Positions 1-10,202 are shown, counted from the stretch's first letter. The stretch is 64,000 nucleotides of DNA from Enterovibrio qingdaonensis (GCF_028683135.1 NZ_JAJUBB010000012.1:91703-155702), one strand, 5' to 3'. Notes: generated from the sequence alone by a model not told the origin. Translations and numbers: made by a program.

Positions 1-855
1 CGTTACGTTAGCGACACCTTGTCCGACACACTCTCGGTTACCACGACCACGCGTGCCAGTCATCTCATCAACAACCGTCAGTGTTAGTAGTGATTCAATC
101 AAACCAACAGCGGCCAAAATCATCGAGTAAGGCAGAATGATGTATAGCGTTTCTAGATTGAGTGGTACAGAAGGCACAGAGAAGGTTGGCAGTGTACCTG
201 CAAGGGTAGCGTTTTCGTTACCGCTCATTGAACGGAGAAAATCGACAACGTTGCGCGTGTCTAAATCCAAAAGCACGACAGCGGCAGTAACACCCACGAT
301 TGCAACCAAAGAGGAAGGTACAGCGGTAGTCAGTTTAGGTAAGAAGTGGATGATGGCCATGGTAATTGCCACTAAACCCAGCATCAGATACATCTGCTCA
401 CCTTGCAGCCAAACCAGTTCGCCGAGATCGTTTGGTACTTTGAACTGTCCCAATTGAGCAAGGAAAATGACGATCGCAAGGCCGTTAACAAAGCCAATCA
501 TTACAGGGTGGGGCACCATGCGAATAAATTTACCGAGCTTAAATACGCCCGCCAGAATTTGGATCAGGCCAGCAAGCATTACCGCGGCAAATAGGTATTG
601 GATACCATGCTCAGCAACAAGACTCACCATGACAACTGCCATTGCACCGGTGGCACCTGAAATCATGCCTGGACGACCGCCTAAAATGGACGTTAGCAGC
701 CCCATAATGAATGCAGCATAAAGGCCAACCATAGGGTCGACACCTGCAACGAAAGCGAAAGCAACAGCCTCTGGCACGAGTGCCAGCGCAACTGTTAGTC
801 CCGACAATACGTCGTTTTTCACAGAGTGTTGTGGAAACTTGGGAAATTCAAACAT
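1..855 (-). CDS. SulP family anion transporter, 3' end outside the window
   Basis: Inner-membrane SulP (SLC26-like) permease, a family that moves sulfate, bicarbonate or dicarboxylates. I translated it by hand: the reading frame opens at an ATG at 855 ([20 protein letters not shown]) and runs open to base 1, giving 285 codons. The residues [20 protein letters not shown] and the segment [16 protein letters not shown] are typical of the first SulP membrane helices. Near base 1 the [10 protein letters not shown] motif matches the loop found in YchM/DauA-like and BicA-like proteins. The C-terminal half and any STAS domain lie beyond the window. Its substrate cannot be told from this fragment. It is transcribed away from rne's 3' end, so the two genes are tandem on the minus strand with a 470-base gap. 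Confidence 0.9.
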   Translation of the reverse strand, partial: MFEFPKFPQHSVKNDVLSGLTVALALVPEAVAFAFVAGVDPMVGLYAAFIMGLLTSILGGRPGMISGATGAMAVVMVSLVAEHGIQYLFAAVMLAGLIQILAGVFKLGKFIRMVPHPVMIGFVNGLAIVIFLAQLGQFKVPNDLGELVWLQGEQMYLMLGLVAITMAIIHFLPKLTTAVPSSLVAIVGVTAAVVLLDLDTRNVVDFLRSMSGNENATLAGTLPTFSVPSVPLNLETLYIILPYSMILAAVGLIESLLTLTVVDEMTGTRGRGNRECVGQGVANVT

Positions 856-1271
856 CGTATTGGGTTACTTCTCAATTAGTAAGTTATTTGACTATTCAAC
901 ATACCCAAGCTTTCTAATGTCTACCGGTATTAGGTGGCTTGGGTATATTACCAACATGCTTCAGCATCTAATCAAACTCGCGCCTTTCACTACGTACAGT
1001 ATTGCGGGTTTTACTGGTAGCCCACCATTTTTTGTACACAACTTGAGTCTTTAGCGAAAACGTTGGGGCAAACTTTGTTTAGATGTTTAATCACTTTGGC
1101 ATAAAGCCTGCGGATACTACCTAAAAGTGTGATTTTGTTCAATGTTAGTGATGGTTTTGTGAACGATTCTGATGTTATTTTCAATAAGTTACAAAGAAAA
1201 CTTGTTATACGTCTAAAGATTGGTGTGGATGGTAACGACGAAAAACTCGCACCTTCACGGTATTTTGACGC
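856..1271. other. Intergenic region between rne and the SulP gene
   Basis: About 415 bases without a credible gene. A 91-codon minus-strand frame at 1011-1286 has no recognisable features, starts inside the rne terminator and is not called. The region should hold the SulP promoter, which I cannot place confidently. It also holds the nested inverted repeat at 901-946. Confidence 0.6.
901..946. repeat. Nested inverted repeat (ATACCCAAGC...GCTTGGGTAT)
   Basis: A perfect 10-base outer pair (901-910 with 937-946) encloses a second 5-base pair (CTAAT at 914-918 with ATTAG at 929-933) around a 10-base loop. It could form a long hairpin in the SulP 5' leader or act as an interspersed palindromic element. 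It lacks a T-tract on either strand, so it is not an obvious terminator. I see no second copy in this window. Confidence 0.6.
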
Positions 1272-1301
1272 AAAAAAAAGAGCCACGTCATGCGTGGCTC
1301 T
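1272..1301 (-). terminator. Intrinsic terminator of rne
   Basis: A 9-base perfect stem (AGAGCCACG at 1279-1287 with its complement at 1293-1301), a 5-base loop and, reading the minus strand, a run of eight T residues. It lies about 25 bases after the rne stop codon. Confidence 0.9.
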
Positions 1302-1325
1302 TCCATCTCATCGTCTAATTATCAA

Positions 1326-4300
1326 TTAAGAATAATTAGGCTTTGTTGCTGGTGCTGCAGCACGGTTTGTCGCCGTGTCGCTACCAGCTTGTTTAGTTTG
1401 TTCACGCTCATCGCGGAAAGCAGCAATGGTGACTTCAATCGCCGCAGCATTGCTTTCTGGAGCTGGTGCTTTTGCCATTGGAGCTGTTGCGCGACCGCCA
1501 CGAATAATCGGTGTTTTCACAGATTTAACTGGTTCAACAGCTGCGATTTCGCTGGTGTCGATGGCTTCTTTCACGTCAGATTTCTCTTCCGCTACAGGTT
1601 CCGATGTATCAGTATTCACGGTAGAAACAGCTTCTACGGTTTCTTCAACAACGACAGTCTCTTCAACCGAAGTCGCGTTAACCGCAACTGGCAGCTCTTC
1701 ACTCAGTGCATCAGCACCTTCTGATTTCGCTTTCTCTTCCAGTACCGTTGGCGCAGGACGGCGTACAATGACTTTGCCCATCGCCATTTCAGGGAATGCA
1801 ACACCACCATGCTTCGGTGCATTTACCGTTACTACAGGTGCTTCTTCAACAACTGGAGCTTCTACAGCAACGTCTGCAACAACAGGTGCTTTAGCAGCAG
1901 CCTTAGAAGGCCACACTTTACCCATTGCCATTTCTGGTGATGCTACGCCTGATTTCAGAACAACCTTAGCGCGCTTCTCAACCACAGAAACTGCCGTTTC
2001 CATCATGTCGAGTTGGTCAAGAGCGTGTTCAGTTGATACTGACTCATTCTCTTCGCGATTACTGCGACGACGACGCTGGCCACTTGCACGAAGATGACGT
2101 GGTGAACGACGGTTACGACGCTTCTCATCACGCTGTTCGCCTTCAAACGCTGGTTTATCAGACGTATCAACGTGTGACGATTCAGCTTTTGCTTCAGAAG
2201 CCATTGCTTTACCCATTTCTTGCAGTGGGCTCGCTGCTACAGCAATCTCTTGCTCTTGTGCAGCATCAGCAACACGCACTTTCTTGCTTAGCTTGCGACG
2301 TTGACGGCGTTGTTTGACCTTCTCTGTCTTTTCCGCTTTTTCTTGCTTCGCAACTGCAACTGGTGCTTCTTCTTTTACAGGCTTCGCAGTTTTCGCTTGT
2401 TGGCGTTGGTCTGCTTTTTCAGCCTGTGGCTTGCGGTTTTGTTTCTTCGCTGCTGTCTTTTCCTGACGCTCTTCGTTGCGGTCAGTTGGCTCTACGCGCT
2501 CTTTACGACGTTGTTTCTTCTCGCCACGTTCCGCATTCTTACCGTTGCTGTTTTCATCACGCTGGTTATTGCGCGTGCCACGGCGGGTACGGTCTTGTGA
2601 ACGCTTGTGGTCGCGACGGTTGCGAGATTCGCGCTTCGGTGCTTCTGGTTGTTGTTCTTCTTCTGAGCTTGTGAACAAGCCCGAGATGAACGACACCAAA
2701 CGAGAGAACAAACCAGGCTTCGCTTCAGCAGCAGGTGCTGCTTTTGGTGCTGCAACTGGTGCTGGAGATGAAGGTGCTGCGAAACCCTGCAGTGCAGGTT
2801 CTTCACGCTTCTTCACCACACGTTCTGCTGGAGCGTCTTCTTTCTCGGCTTCGCGCATTGCATCCAGTTGTTCTGGCAGGCGATAAGACAGCGTTGTGTT
2901 CTCTTCACCACCACGGATACGAACCACTTCAAAGTGTGGCGTTTCCATGTTTGCGTTAGGTACGATGATAACGCGTACGTTGTGGTACTTCTCAACGTGC
3001 TGCACTGAACGACGTTTTTCGTTCAATAGGTACGACGCAACTGGAACTGGAACAATTGCCATGACCTGTGCGGTGTTCTCTTTCAGTGCTTCTTCTTCGA
3101 TTAGACGAAGGATAGACAGTGATAGAGACTCGTTGTCACGGATTACACCTGTACCCGTACAACGCGGACAGATGTGATGGCTAGCTTCAGCCAAAGAAGG
3201 ACTTAGACGCTGACGCGACATTTCCAGTAAGCCAAAGCGAGAGATACGACCGATTTGTACGCGAGCACGATCCATACGGACAGCTTCACGCAGACGGTTC
3301 TCTACTTCGCGTTGGTGACGGACTGGTGTCATATCGATGAAGTCGATAACAACCAGGCCACCCAAGTCACGCAGGCGCAATTGACGTGCGATTTCATCTG
3401 CGGCTTCCAAGTTAGTTTGGAGCGCAGTTTCTTCGATGTCAGAGCCTTTAGTCGCACGTGCGGAGTTGATGTCGATAGACGTCAGTGCTTCTGTTGGGTC
3501 GATAACAATCGAACCACCAGACGGCAGGCGAACTTCGCGTTGGAATGCAGATTCAATCTGGCTTTCGATTTGGTAGTGGCTGAAAAGTGGAACTTCGCCT
3601 TCATAGCGCTTCACGCGATTCAGGAAGTCAGGACGGGTCGCCTGAATACGTTCACGAGCCTGATTGAATACTTTCTCGCTGTCGATCAGTACTTCGCCAA
3701 TATCACGACGCAAGTAATCACGGAATGCACGAGCGATAACATCACTTTCTTGGTAAATCAGGAAAGGTGCATCTTTAGATTCAGCAGCACCTTGAATACG
3801 TTCCCAGTTGTTTAGGAGGTAGTTCAAGTCCCACTCAAGTTCTTCCGCAGATTTGCCAACACCAGCAGTACGTACGATCAGACCCATGCCTTGAGGCAGT
3901 TTCAGACCAGACATAGCTTCTTTTAGTTGGCTGCGCTCTTCACCTTCGATACGGCGAGAAATACCGCCAGCACGAGGGTTATTTGGCATAAGCACCAAGT
4001 AACTACCAGCCAAAGAAATGAATGTAGTTAGGGCTGCACCCTTGTTACCACGTTCTTCTTTATCAACCTGAACAATAACTTCCTGACCTTCTTTCAACAC
4101 CTCTTTGATGTTTGGACGGCCTTGGTAGCTGTAATTGTCAGGAAAGTATTCGCGGGCAATTTCTTTAAGAGGAAGGAAGCCGTGGCGCTCTGAGCCATAG
4201 TCTACGAAAGCAGCTTCAAGACTTGGTTCGATGCGGGTAATACGACCTTTATAGATGTTTGCTTTTTTCGATTCATGGCCTGGGCTTTCGATATCTAGAT

Positions 4301-4376
4301 CGTACAAGCGCTGACCGTCAACCAATGCGACGCGCAACTCTTCTTTTTGAGTTGCGTTAATCAACATTCTTTTCAT
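1326..4376 (-). CDS. rne: Ribonuclease E
   Basis: Endoribonuclease and degradosome scaffold of 1016 residues. It initiates decay of most mRNAs and matures rRNA and tRNA at the inner membrane. The start [10 protein letters not shown] at 4376 matches the conserved family N-terminus; the frame is open 60 bases further upstream but that part is unlike RNase E. The S1 domain is at about 36-120. The DNase I-like site carries D302 ([10 protein letters not shown]) and D345 ([10 protein letters not shown]). The Zn-link is CPRC at 403-406. The C-terminal half is low-complexity and charged: an amphipathic membrane segment at about 553-570 ([16 protein letters not shown]), arginine-rich RNA-binding patches at about 585-700 and 752-775 ([16 protein letters not shown]), two PEMAMGKV motifs at 814-821 and 862-869, and a terminal [12 protein letters not shown] box near 963-974 that resembles the PNPase-binding end of the E. 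coli protein. A 440-base leader precedes it, as expected for an autoregulated rne. Confidence 0.98.
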   Translation of the reverse strand: MKRMLINATQKEELRVALVDGQRLYDLDIESPGHESKKANIYKGRITRIEPSLEAAFVDYGSERHGFLPLKEIAREYFPDNYSYQGRPNIKEVLKEGQEVIVQVDKEERGNKGAALTTFISLAGSYLVLMPNNPRAGGISRRIEGEERSQLKEAMSGLKLPQGMGLIVRTAGVGKSAEELEWDLNYLLNNWERIQGAAESKDAPFLIYQESDVIARAFRDYLRRDIGEVLIDSEKVFNQARERIQATRPDFLNRVKRYEGEVPLFSHYQIESQIESAFQREVRLPSGGSIVIDPTEALTSIDINSARATKGSDIEETALQTNLEAADEIARQLRLRDLGGLVVIDFIDMTPVRHQREVENRLREAVRMDRARVQIGRISRFGLLEMSRQRLSPSLAEASHHICPRCTGTGVIRDNESLSLSILRLIEEEALKENTAQVMAIVPVPVASYLLNEKRRSVQHVEKYHNVRVIIVPNANMETPHFEVVRIRGGEENTTLSYRLPEQLDAMREAEKEDAPAERVVKKREEPALQGFAAPSSPAPVAAPKAAPAAEAKPGLFSRLVSFISGLFTSSEEEQQPEAPKRESRNRRDHKRSQDRTRRGTRNNQRDENSNGKNAERGEKKQRRKERVEPTDRNEERQEKTAAKKQNRKPQAEKADQRQQAKTAKPVKEEAPVAVAKQEKAEKTEKVKQRRQRRKLSKKVRVADAAQEQEIAVAASPLQEMGKAMASEAKAESSHVDTSDKPAFEGEQRDEKRRNRRSPRHLRASGQRRRRSNREENESVSTEHALDQLDMMETAVSVVEKRAKVVLKSGVASPEMAMGKVWPSKAAAKAPVVADVAVEAPVVEEAPVVTVNAPKHGGVAFPEMAMGKVIVRRPAPTVLEEKAKSEGADALSEELPVAVNATSVEETVVVEETVEAVSTVNTDTSEPVAEEKSDVKEAIDTSEIAAVEPVKSVKTPIIRGGRATAPMAKAPAPESNAAAIEVTIAAFRDEREQTKQAGSDTATNRAAAPATKPNYS

Positions 4377-4820
4377 ATCAAATTGTTCTCGATTATTTGT
4401 TGTTATTAGTTGTCGGTTACGAGAGAAAGAACGCAATGCTGCCAGGTCCCAAGTCTGACATTAATGCAGCCTCACGGCTGGGGAATCAGGGACGCTCTAG
4501 GGCACTACTTATCGACCCACTGAAACGGAAATCATAAAAATTACTCCGGTTTATACAGTCGGTGTTTCGCCACAAACGGCGACAGTCTCTTTGACACTGG
4601 TTATTTATCCCGTCGTGCCAACAAACTAACGGGTGCTTTATTCCTCATGTCTTACGCCGAGTGCTGCATGATTAAGACAACGTGAACTCTCTCGAATCAA
4701 ATACTACTAGAAATAGTGCCGTGAACGTCAGTCGTCTTGGATAAAGCGGTAAAGATTTACTCTATATGTCGGCTTTTTAGCCGTAGTGCGTAAAAAAGGT
4801 GCAAACTTTTCTACGTTACG
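4377..4820 (-). promoter_or_regulatory. Long rne 5' leader
   Basis: About 440 transcribed, non-coding bases lie between the predicted rne start point and its ATG. In E. coli the roughly 360-base rne leader folds into hairpins that RNase E binds to control its own mRNA. I infer the same role here from length and position. I did not fold the RNA, and I see no open reading frame in it. Confidence 0.6.
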
Positions 4821-4825
4821 GCGCA

Positions 4826-4854
4826 ACTATAGCAGGGACACTTTTTTGCAGCAA
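4826..4854 (-). promoter_or_regulatory. Predicted sigma70 promoter of rne
   Basis: Reading the minus strand: TTGCTG at 4849-4854, a 17-base spacer, then TATAGT at 4826-4831 preceded by TGC (extended -10). Predicted start near 4819. It sits within 60 bases of the divergent rluC start. Confidence 0.7.
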
Positions 4855-4871
4855 ACTACTTTGATGCAATG

Positions 4872-4877
4872 TAGAAT
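4872..4877 (+). promoter_or_regulatory. Predicted -10 element of rluC
   Basis: TAGAAT with only nine bases to the rluC ATG. No Shine-Dalgarno sequence precedes the start and no good -35 is visible. If used, the transcript would begin within a few bases of the ATG, making rluC effectively leaderless. Confidence 0.45.
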
Positions 4878-4886
4878 CTACGTCCT

Positions 4887-5843
4887 ATGAATACAGAAAA
4901 AACCCAAGTGCAATTCATCGACATTTCGGATGACATTGCTGGCCAGCGGATCGATAACTTTCTCCGAAATAGGCTTAAAAACGTCCCTAAAAGTATGATT
5001 TATCGCGTTCTTCGTAAAGGAGAGGTGCGAGTTAATAAAAAACGCATAAAACCTGAATATAAGTTGCAACCGGGTGATGTGATTCGCGTTCCGCCTATCA
5101 AGATCCCAGAAACGACGCAGGCTGAGGCACCAAACACCAAGTTGAGCCGTGTTGCAGAGCTAGAAAAATGTGTGATTTATGAAGATGATCACATGCTGGT
5201 TCTTAATAAACCGTCTGGAACAGCCGTACACGGTGGTAGCGGGCTGCATTTTGGCGCGATTGAGGCAATGCGTGCGCTTCGTCCAGATGCGCGTTTTTTG
5301 GAACTTGTCCACCGTATCGACCGCGACACGTCAGGTATTTTGCTGATTGCGAAAAAGCGTTCGGCACTTCGTCACCTTCAGGCACAGTTCCGAGAGAAAA
5401 CGGTGCAGAAGTATTACTTCGCTTTGGTGATGGGGAACTGGAAGCCTTCTATGAAGAAGGTGACTGCGCCGTTATTGAAAAATGAAGTCAACAGCATCGT
5501 GCGTGTAAACCCAAACGGCAAACCGTCTGAAACTCGCTTTAAGATCATGGAGCAGTTCCAGCAGGCGACCTTGGTTCAAGCCAGCCCAATTACGGGCCGC
5601 ACACACCAGATTCGTGTGCATGCACAATACGTTGGTCACCCACTGGCGTGGGATGACCGTTATGGTGACCCACGTTTTGATGCGTATACCAAAAAATTCG
5701 GCTTGAACCGTTTGTTCCTGCATGCTGCAAACATAAAGTTCACGCACCCATCTACCGAAGAATTGATGGATATCTCCGCGCCGATGGAGAACAAACTAGA
5801 AAGAGCTCTCGAAGGATTGAGGAAAGCACCACGTGTTAACTAA
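4887..5843 (+). CDS. rluC: 23S rRNA pseudouridine synthase C
   Basis: Converts uridines 955, 2504 and 2580 (E. coli numbering) of 23S rRNA to pseudouridine. 318 residues. An N-terminal S4 RNA-binding domain (about 17-75, with PKSMIYRVLRKGEVRVNKKR) is followed by the RluA-type catalytic domain. The signature HRIDRDTSG at 142-150 places the catalytic aspartate at D145, and GRTHQIRVH marks the end of the active-site region. The sequence closely follows E. coli RluC throughout. It is divergent from rne, as in other gammaproteobacteria. Its end overlaps the next gene by 11 bases, so the two are probably co-transcribed. Confidence 0.97.
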   Translation: MNTEKTQVQFIDISDDIAGQRIDNFLRNRLKNVPKSMIYRVLRKGEVRVNKKRIKPEYKLQPGDVIRVPPIKIPETTQAEAPNTKLSRVAELEKCVIYEDDHMLVLNKPSGTAVHGGSGLHFGAIEAMRALRPDARFLELVHRIDRDTSGILLIAKKRSALRHLQAQFREKTVQKYYFALVMGNWKPSMKKVTAPLLKNEVNSIVRVNPNGKPSETRFKIMEQFQQATLVQASPITGRTHQIRVHAQYVGHPLAWDDRYGDPRFDAYTKKFGLNRLFLHAANIKFTHPSTEELMDISAPMENKLERALEGLRKAPRVN

Positions 5844-6480
5844 GTACAAGCTGGTGATATTTGATTGGGATGGCACGGTAATGGATTCTGTGGGTCGCAT
5901 CGTATCGAGCTTGGACGCAGCTGCCCGTTTAACGGGCGGTTTGCCAATTCTGTCGGCTGATGAACTCAAACAGATGATTGGGTTGAGTCTGGATAAGGGA
6001 TATGAGTTTCTTTACCCCGAGGCGATGCTAGATAAGAGAGATGCGTGGAAAGCGCACTATGCGCAGCAGTTTCGCGTCGATAACCAGACACCTACTGCGC
6101 TTTATCCTGGTGTTCGCGAGACGTTAGTTCGCCTTAAAGACGATGATTTTCTATTAGCTGTCGCAACGGGGAAATCGCGAGTGGGCCTAGATCGCGCGAT
6201 GAGCGAAACGAATATAGAGGATTTTTTCGTCGAAACGCGAACTGCCGATCAAACAGCGTCTAAACCGGATCCTCTGATGATCCACTCTTTGTTAGAGGCT
6301 CTTGATATCCGTCCGGAAGAAGCGGTGATGGTGGGGGATACCTCGCACGATATGATGCTTGCTAAAAATGCAGGTATAGATGCCATTGCAATAACATGGG
6401 GAGTACACGATGCCGATACGCTCCAAGCTTTTACGCCAGTTGCAGTTGTATCTGACATTGAGTCCCTTCTGTCTATATAG
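5833..6480 (+). CDS. HAD superfamily (subfamily IA) phosphatase
   Basis: Small cytoplasmic phosphohydrolase of 215 residues. All four HAD motifs are present: nucleophile and acid D11/D13 in IFDWDGTVMDS, the ATGKSR motif II, the lysine in SKPDP, and the magnesium-binding VGDTSHDMMLAKNAG. The helical cap after motif I puts it with phosphoglycolate phosphatase, pyrophosphatase and YieH-like enzymes; the exact substrate is not evident. The start is a GTG at 5833 inside the end of rluC, supported by a GAGGA ribosome-binding sequence at 5819-5823. The rluC-HAD pair occurs at the same place in Vibrio genomes, from memory. Confidence 0.85.
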   Translation: MLTKYKLVIFDWDGTVMDSVGRIVSSLDAAARLTGGLPILSADELKQMIGLSLDKGYEFLYPEAMLDKRDAWKAHYAQQFRVDNQTPTALYPGVRETLVRLKDDDFLLAVATGKSRVGLDRAMSETNIEDFFVETRTADQTASKPDPLMIHSLLEALDIRPEEAVMVGDTSHDMMLAKNAGIDAIAITWGVHDADTLQAFTPVAVVSDIESLLSI

Positions 6481-6510
6481 AAGAGCGTCGCGTATAGATA
6501 GAGAGAAAAG

Positions 6511-6540
6511 AAAAGCGCGTAGAGATACGCGCTTTTTTAT
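6511..6540. terminator. Bidirectional terminator between the HAD gene and yceF
   Basis: An 11-base perfect stem (AAAAGCGCGTA at 6511-6521 with 6526-6536), a GAGA loop, and T-rich flanks on both strands. It serves both converging genes. Confidence 0.88.
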
Positions 6541-6559
6541 TGCGTAGAGCTCGGTGTCA

Positions 6560-7144
6560 CTACAGCACCGATACACCTTCTTCTTTAAGCATTTCACAAA
6601 GCCTAATTAATGGTAAGCCAACCAAGGTGTTAGGGTCGCGACCTTCGAGTTTTTTAAACAGTGCAATACCTAAGCTTTCACATTTAAAACTGCCAGCACA
6701 ATCGAGAGGCAGCTCTCGTTCAACGTAAGATTGTATTTCGCTATCACTGAGATCGCGAAAATGCACATGGAAAGGTTCCAGATCGGTTTGCGAGTGTCCA
6801 GTTGCGCTATTTAAAAGCGTTAGGCCCGTATAGAAGGTGACGTGCTTCCCCGAAGCTGCTTTTAGCTGTGAAACTGCATTTTCAGTTGTGTGAGGCTTGC
6901 CGAGGATCTTTCCATCGATCACACATACCTGATCAGATCCGATGATAAGAGCGTCTGGAAAAGACGCAGCGCAGGCTTTTGCCTTTTCGATGGATAATCT
7001 TTGTACAAGATCTTCGGGTGATTCTCCGACGATCGCACTTTCGTCGATGTCAGGAGAACAGGTTTCGAAGGGTAAATTTAGTTTTTGTAGCAGAGATTGG
7101 CGATATTTAGAGCCGGATGCGAGCACGACTGTGTGAATATTCAT
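6560..7144 (-). CDS. yceF: 7-methyl-GTP pyrophosphatase (Maf/YceF subfamily)
   Basis: Maf-like nucleotide pyrophosphatase of 194 residues that hydrolyses m7GTP (and related modified nucleotides) to the monophosphate, a house-cleaning role. The N-terminal [15 protein letters not shown] is the Maf phosphate-binding segment. [18 protein letters not shown] and [12 protein letters not shown] are the second and third conserved blocks, and [31 protein letters not shown] is close to E. coli YceF rather than to the dTTP-specific paralogue YhdE. The gene lies between rluC-HAD and yceD and is transcribed toward the HAD gene, divergent from yceD. Confidence 0.94.
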   Translation of the reverse strand: MNIHTVVLASGSKYRQSLLQKLNLPFETCSPDIDESAIVGESPEDLVQRLSIEKAKACAASFPDALIIGSDQVCVIDGKILGKPHTTENAVSQLKAASGKHVTFYTGLTLLNSATGHSQTDLEPFHVHFRDLSDSEIQSYVERELPLDCAGSFKCESLGIALFKKLEGRDPNTLVGLPLIRLCEMLKEEGVSVL

Positions 7145-7352
7145 CTAACGATGCACCTTTATCGGATTATTCGTATACGACAGTCAGTGTAATGTTTTAC
7201 ACTTGCGGAGGCGAGTGGGCATCCGGCTTGCTTGAGCATTTAGTGCCCATTCTATTTTCAATTGAGCTAAGTACCTGTTGTACAGAAACTAACCTTTTCG
7301 GCTTTTTGGGTTGTTTTTAACCACCTAGATAGAAGTAAAGGTATAAATTTCT

Positions 7353-7381
7353 TTGACTCAGGCTACTTTGGAGGCTAGAAT
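7353..7381 (+). promoter_or_regulatory. Predicted sigma70 promoter of the yceD-rpmF-plsX-fab operon
   Basis: TTGACT at 7353-7358, an exact 17-base spacer and TAGAAT at 7376-7381. The -10 ends nine bases before the yceD ATG, so initiation at the usual distance would leave a 5' leader of only about 2-4 bases. A GGAGG at 7369-7373 lies inside the promoter and could not serve as a ribosome-binding site. Confidence 0.75.
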
Positions 7382-7390
7382 TCGCGCCCT

Positions 7391-7921
7391 ATGCAAAAGG
7401 TAAAGCTACCGCTAACGGTTGACCCGTTTAAATGCGCGCAAAAGCGACTGGACTACGATGGTATCTTCGCAGTAAAGCAGCTGGAGCGACTTACGGAATC
7501 AACTGAAGGTGTGATCAGTGACTGTGAAGTTAAGCTTTCATTTGACATTGACGCTCAAGGACTGAAGATTGTACGCGGTAACGCCAAGGTCGACGTCCAA
7601 TTAGAGTGTCAGCGTTGTTGGGAAATTTTTCCGCACCACTGTGAAATCGAATTTATTTACAGCCCGGTTTTCAATGAAGATCAGGTTGGCAATTTACCGG
7701 ATGCTTATGAGCCGGCATTAGTCGACGAAAATGGTGAGATTAACCTGCTTCACCTCATCGAAGATGAGTTGATTGTGGCTTTGCCACAGGTTGCCATGCA
7801 CGAAGAAGAAGACTGTAAGGTTGATTCTGATGGTATGGTATTCGGGGAAATCCCGCTTGCTGATGAGCGTCCGAATCCATTTGCCGTTTTGAAAAATTTA
7901 AAGCAAAGTAACGAGGAGTAG
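7391..7921 (+). CDS. yceD: YceD/DUF177 family protein (23S rRNA accumulation protein)
   Basis: 176 residues, first gene of the yceD-rpmF-plsX-fab operon. The family (DUF177) is widely conserved next to rpmF and is linked to accumulation of 23S rRNA and the large subunit. The start [25 protein letters not shown] and the end [16 protein letters not shown] agree with the E. coli protein. A CQRC motif (ECQRCWEIF) keeps a Cys pair seen across the family. The ATG has no usable Shine-Dalgarno sequence and sits nine bases after a strong -10 hexamer. rpmF follows after five bases. Confidence 0.96.
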   Translation: MQKVKLPLTVDPFKCAQKRLDYDGIFAVKQLERLTESTEGVISDCEVKLSFDIDAQGLKIVRGNAKVDVQLECQRCWEIFPHHCEIEFIYSPVFNEDQVGNLPDAYEPALVDENGEINLLHLIEDELIVALPQVAMHEEEDCKVDSDGMVFGEIPLADERPNPFAVLKNLKQSNEE

Positions 7922-7926
7922 GGTCA

Positions 7927-8097
7927 ATGGCCGTACAACAGAACCGTAAAACCCGTTCTAAGCGTGGTATGCGTCGTTCACACGATGCACTGGGCACTTC
8001 AGCTCTGTCTGTAGATGCAACTTCTGGTGAAACCCACCTGCGTCACAATGTGACTGCTGACGGTTTCTACCGTGGCCGCAAGGTAATCAACAAGTAA
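7927..8097 (+). CDS. rpmF: 50S ribosomal protein L32
   Basis: 56-residue ribosomal protein, below the usual length cutoff for ORF finders. Translation begins [20 protein letters not shown] and ends RGRKVINK, which matches bacterial L32 of the zinc-free gammaproteobacterial type. It starts five bases after yceD and is followed nine bases later by plsX, the conserved arrangement that couples ribosome and membrane-lipid synthesis. The overlapping yceD stop carries a GAGGAG-type ribosome-binding sequence at 7913-7918. Confidence 0.98.
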   Translation: MAVQQNRKTRSKRGMRRSHDALGTSALSVDATSGETHLRHNVTADGFYRGRKVINK

Positions 8098-8106
8098 GGT
8101 TGAGCC

Positions 8107-9132
8107 TTGACAGGTCTAACCATTGCACTTGATGCGATGGGCGGGGACTTCGGTCCCCAAGTAACAGTGCCTGCCTCCGTGCAGGCATTGTTGCATTTCC
8201 CCTCGCTAAAAGTGGTACTCGTCGGTGATCAATCCGAGATCACTCGCCAGCTCGTATCTCTGGGTCAGAATAATTCTTCCCGCATAACTGTCATGCATGC
8301 GGAATCTTCTATCGCCAATAACACACGTCCATCTCAGGCTCTTCGTGCTAGTAAAGGCACATCCATGCGTATTGCATTGGAACTCGTTGCCGACGGAAAA
8401 GCGGATGCTTGTGTCAGTGCCGGAAATACCGGTGCACTCATGGCGTTATCTCGTTCACTGTTAAAACTTTTGCCTGGAATTGATCGGCCTGCACTTGTGT
8501 CTGAGCTACCTACGGTTGGCGAACATAAGAGTTGGTTGCTTGATTTGGGAGCAAATGTGTCTGTTGACGCTGATACTTTGTTCCAGTTTGCAGTGATGGG
8601 AGCGGTGCTTGCAGAAGAGCAACTGGGGCGCAAGCCTTCTGTTGGTCTTTTGAACATTGGTGAGGAAGAGATTAAAGGAAACGATCTCGTCAAACGCTGC
8701 GCAGAAATGTTGAAACAGTGTTCAGCGGTCAATTACATCGGCTATGTAGAAGGCGATCAGCTTTACACAGGAAAAGCTGACGTAATTGTCTGCGACGGAT
8801 TCGTCGGAAATGTAAGTTTAAAAACCAGCGAGGGCGTAGCGAGGCTGTTTTTAGACAGTCTAAAAATTCACGTTCTTGCCAACCCCCTAAAGAAAATAGT
8901 CGCTAAATGGTTATTCGGTAGCCTATTTGAGCATCTAAATAACCTGAACCCCGACCAGTACAATGGCGCAAGTCTGTTAGGATTGCGCGGCATTGTAGTA
9001 AAAAGCCACGGACGTGCTGATATCTCCGCTTTCCAACATGCTATCGGGGAAGCGATTCACGAAGTCGAACGGCAACTACCTAAAAAGATATGTGACCGTT
9101 TGGAAGCCGTATTACTCGAGAGGCAATATTAG
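8107..9132 (+). CDS. plsX: Phosphate acyltransferase PlsX
   Basis: Peripheral membrane enzyme that converts acyl-ACP and phosphate to acyl-phosphate, the donor for PlsY in phospholipid synthesis. 341 residues. The start is a TTG at 8107, chosen because [20 protein letters not shown] aligns with the start of E. coli PlsX. Conserved blocks include [70 protein letters not shown] and [23 protein letters not shown]. It sits between rpmF and fabH with spacings of nine and five bases, so it is translated in the same operon. Confidence 0.97.
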   Translation: MTGLTIALDAMGGDFGPQVTVPASVQALLHFPSLKVVLVGDQSEITRQLVSLGQNNSSRITVMHAESSIANNTRPSQALRASKGTSMRIALELVADGKADACVSAGNTGALMALSRSLLKLLPGIDRPALVSELPTVGEHKSWLLDLGANVSVDADTLFQFAVMGAVLAEEQLGRKPSVGLLNIGEEEIKGNDLVKRCAEMLKQCSAVNYIGYVEGDQLYTGKADVIVCDGFVGNVSLKTSEGVARLFLDSLKIHVLANPLKKIVAKWLFGSLFEHLNNLNPDQYNGASLLGLRGIVVKSHGRADISAFQHAIGEAIHEVERQLPKKICDRLEAVLLERQY

Positions 9133-9137
9133 TCTTC

Positions 9138-10103
9138 ATGTTCAGTAAGATTCTTGGTACAGGCAGCTTTTTGCCTGCGCAAATCCGCTCAAATGCGGAT
9201 CTCGAAAAAATGGTAGATACCAGTGATGAGTGGATCACTGCTCGTACTGGTATTAAAGAACGCCGAATCGCTGCTGAAAATGAATCAGTGGCGACGATGG
9301 GCTATCACGCTGCGTTAAATGCAATTGACGCGGCAGGCATTGATAAACAAGACATCGACTTGATTATTGTCGCTACCACGAGTGGTGAAAGTGCATTCCC
9401 AGCGGCAGCGTGTGACGTACAGAAGATGCTGGAAATCAGTGGATGTCCTGCATTTGATATCGCAGCTGCGTGTTCTGGTTTCGTTTATGCGTTGAGCGTT
9501 GCTGACCAATACGTTAAGTCTGGTATGGCGCGTAATGCGTTGGTCATTGGTGCAGATCGTCTATCACACACGTGTGATCCAGAAGATCGTGGAACCATCA
9601 TCCTGTTTGGTGATGGTGCGGGTGCTGTTGTGCTCGGCGCGAGTGAAGAACAAGGCATTATTTCTACACATCTGCGTGCAGACGGTAAGTTTGGCGATCT
9701 GTTGAACCTTAAATACCCATCTCGTGGTAAAGCGCGTAGCCAAGTTGAAGAAGATGCTTGGTTAGAGATGGCGGGTAACGATGTCTTTAAAGTTGCGGTA
9801 ACGCAACTGGCAAACATTGTGACTGAGACGCTCGATGCTAATGGTATGGATAAGTCAGAAATTGACTGGTTGGTACCTCATCAGGCGAACTTCCGCATTA
9901 TTAAAGCGACAGCGAAGAAGCTAGCAATGTCGATGGACCAGGTTGTTATCACGCTGGACCGTCATGGCAATACCTCTGCGGCATCTGTACCGACCGCGCT
10001 TGATGAAGCCGTTCGTGACGGTCGTATTCAGCGTGGGCAGACCATTTTGCTTGAAGCATTTGGTGGTGGATTCGCGTGGGGTTCTGCGCTTATTAAATAT
10101 TAA
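9138..10103 (+). CDS. fabH: 3-oxoacyl-ACP synthase III (KAS III)
   Basis: Starts fatty-acid synthesis by condensing acetyl-CoA with malonyl-ACP. 321 residues. The catalytic triad is visible: C112 in [12 protein letters not shown]248 in [10 protein letters not shown] and N278 in [10 protein letters not shown]. The glycine-rich GDGAGAVVL and the C-terminal [16 protein letters not shown] are also standard. It is five bases downstream of plsX and 99 bases upstream of fabD in the fab cluster. Confidence 0.98.
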   Translation: MFSKILGTGSFLPAQIRSNADLEKMVDTSDEWITARTGIKERRIAAENESVATMGYHAALNAIDAAGIDKQDIDLIIVATTSGESAFPAAACDVQKMLEISGCPAFDIAAACSGFVYALSVADQYVKSGMARNALVIGADRLSHTCDPEDRGTIILFGDGAGAVVLGASEEQGIISTHLRADGKFGDLLNLKYPSRGKARSQVEEDAWLEMAGNDVFKVAVTQLANIVTETLDANGMDKSEIDWLVPHQANFRIIKATAKKLAMSMDQVVITLDRHGNTSAASVPTALDEAVRDGRIQRGQTILLEAFGGGFAWGSALIKY

Positions 10104-10202
10104 GATGATGCGCTTAACGTCTGACTTGAAATAAGTCATTGTCGGTTAAGCGCGTTGTCACACCGGATACAGAACAGTTTCGATTTTTGAAAGGATTAAA
10201 CT

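Noticed and set aside
1011..1286. 91-codon frame between rne and the SulP gene
   Set aside because: It starts within the rne terminator, has no ribosome-binding site and no recognisable protein features.
1375..3815. Several long open frames on the plus strand opposite rne
   Set aside because: They are shadows of the biased codon use of rne; the translations are low-complexity (Ser/Thr/Ala or Cys/Phe-rich), and the minus-strand product is unmistakably RNase E.
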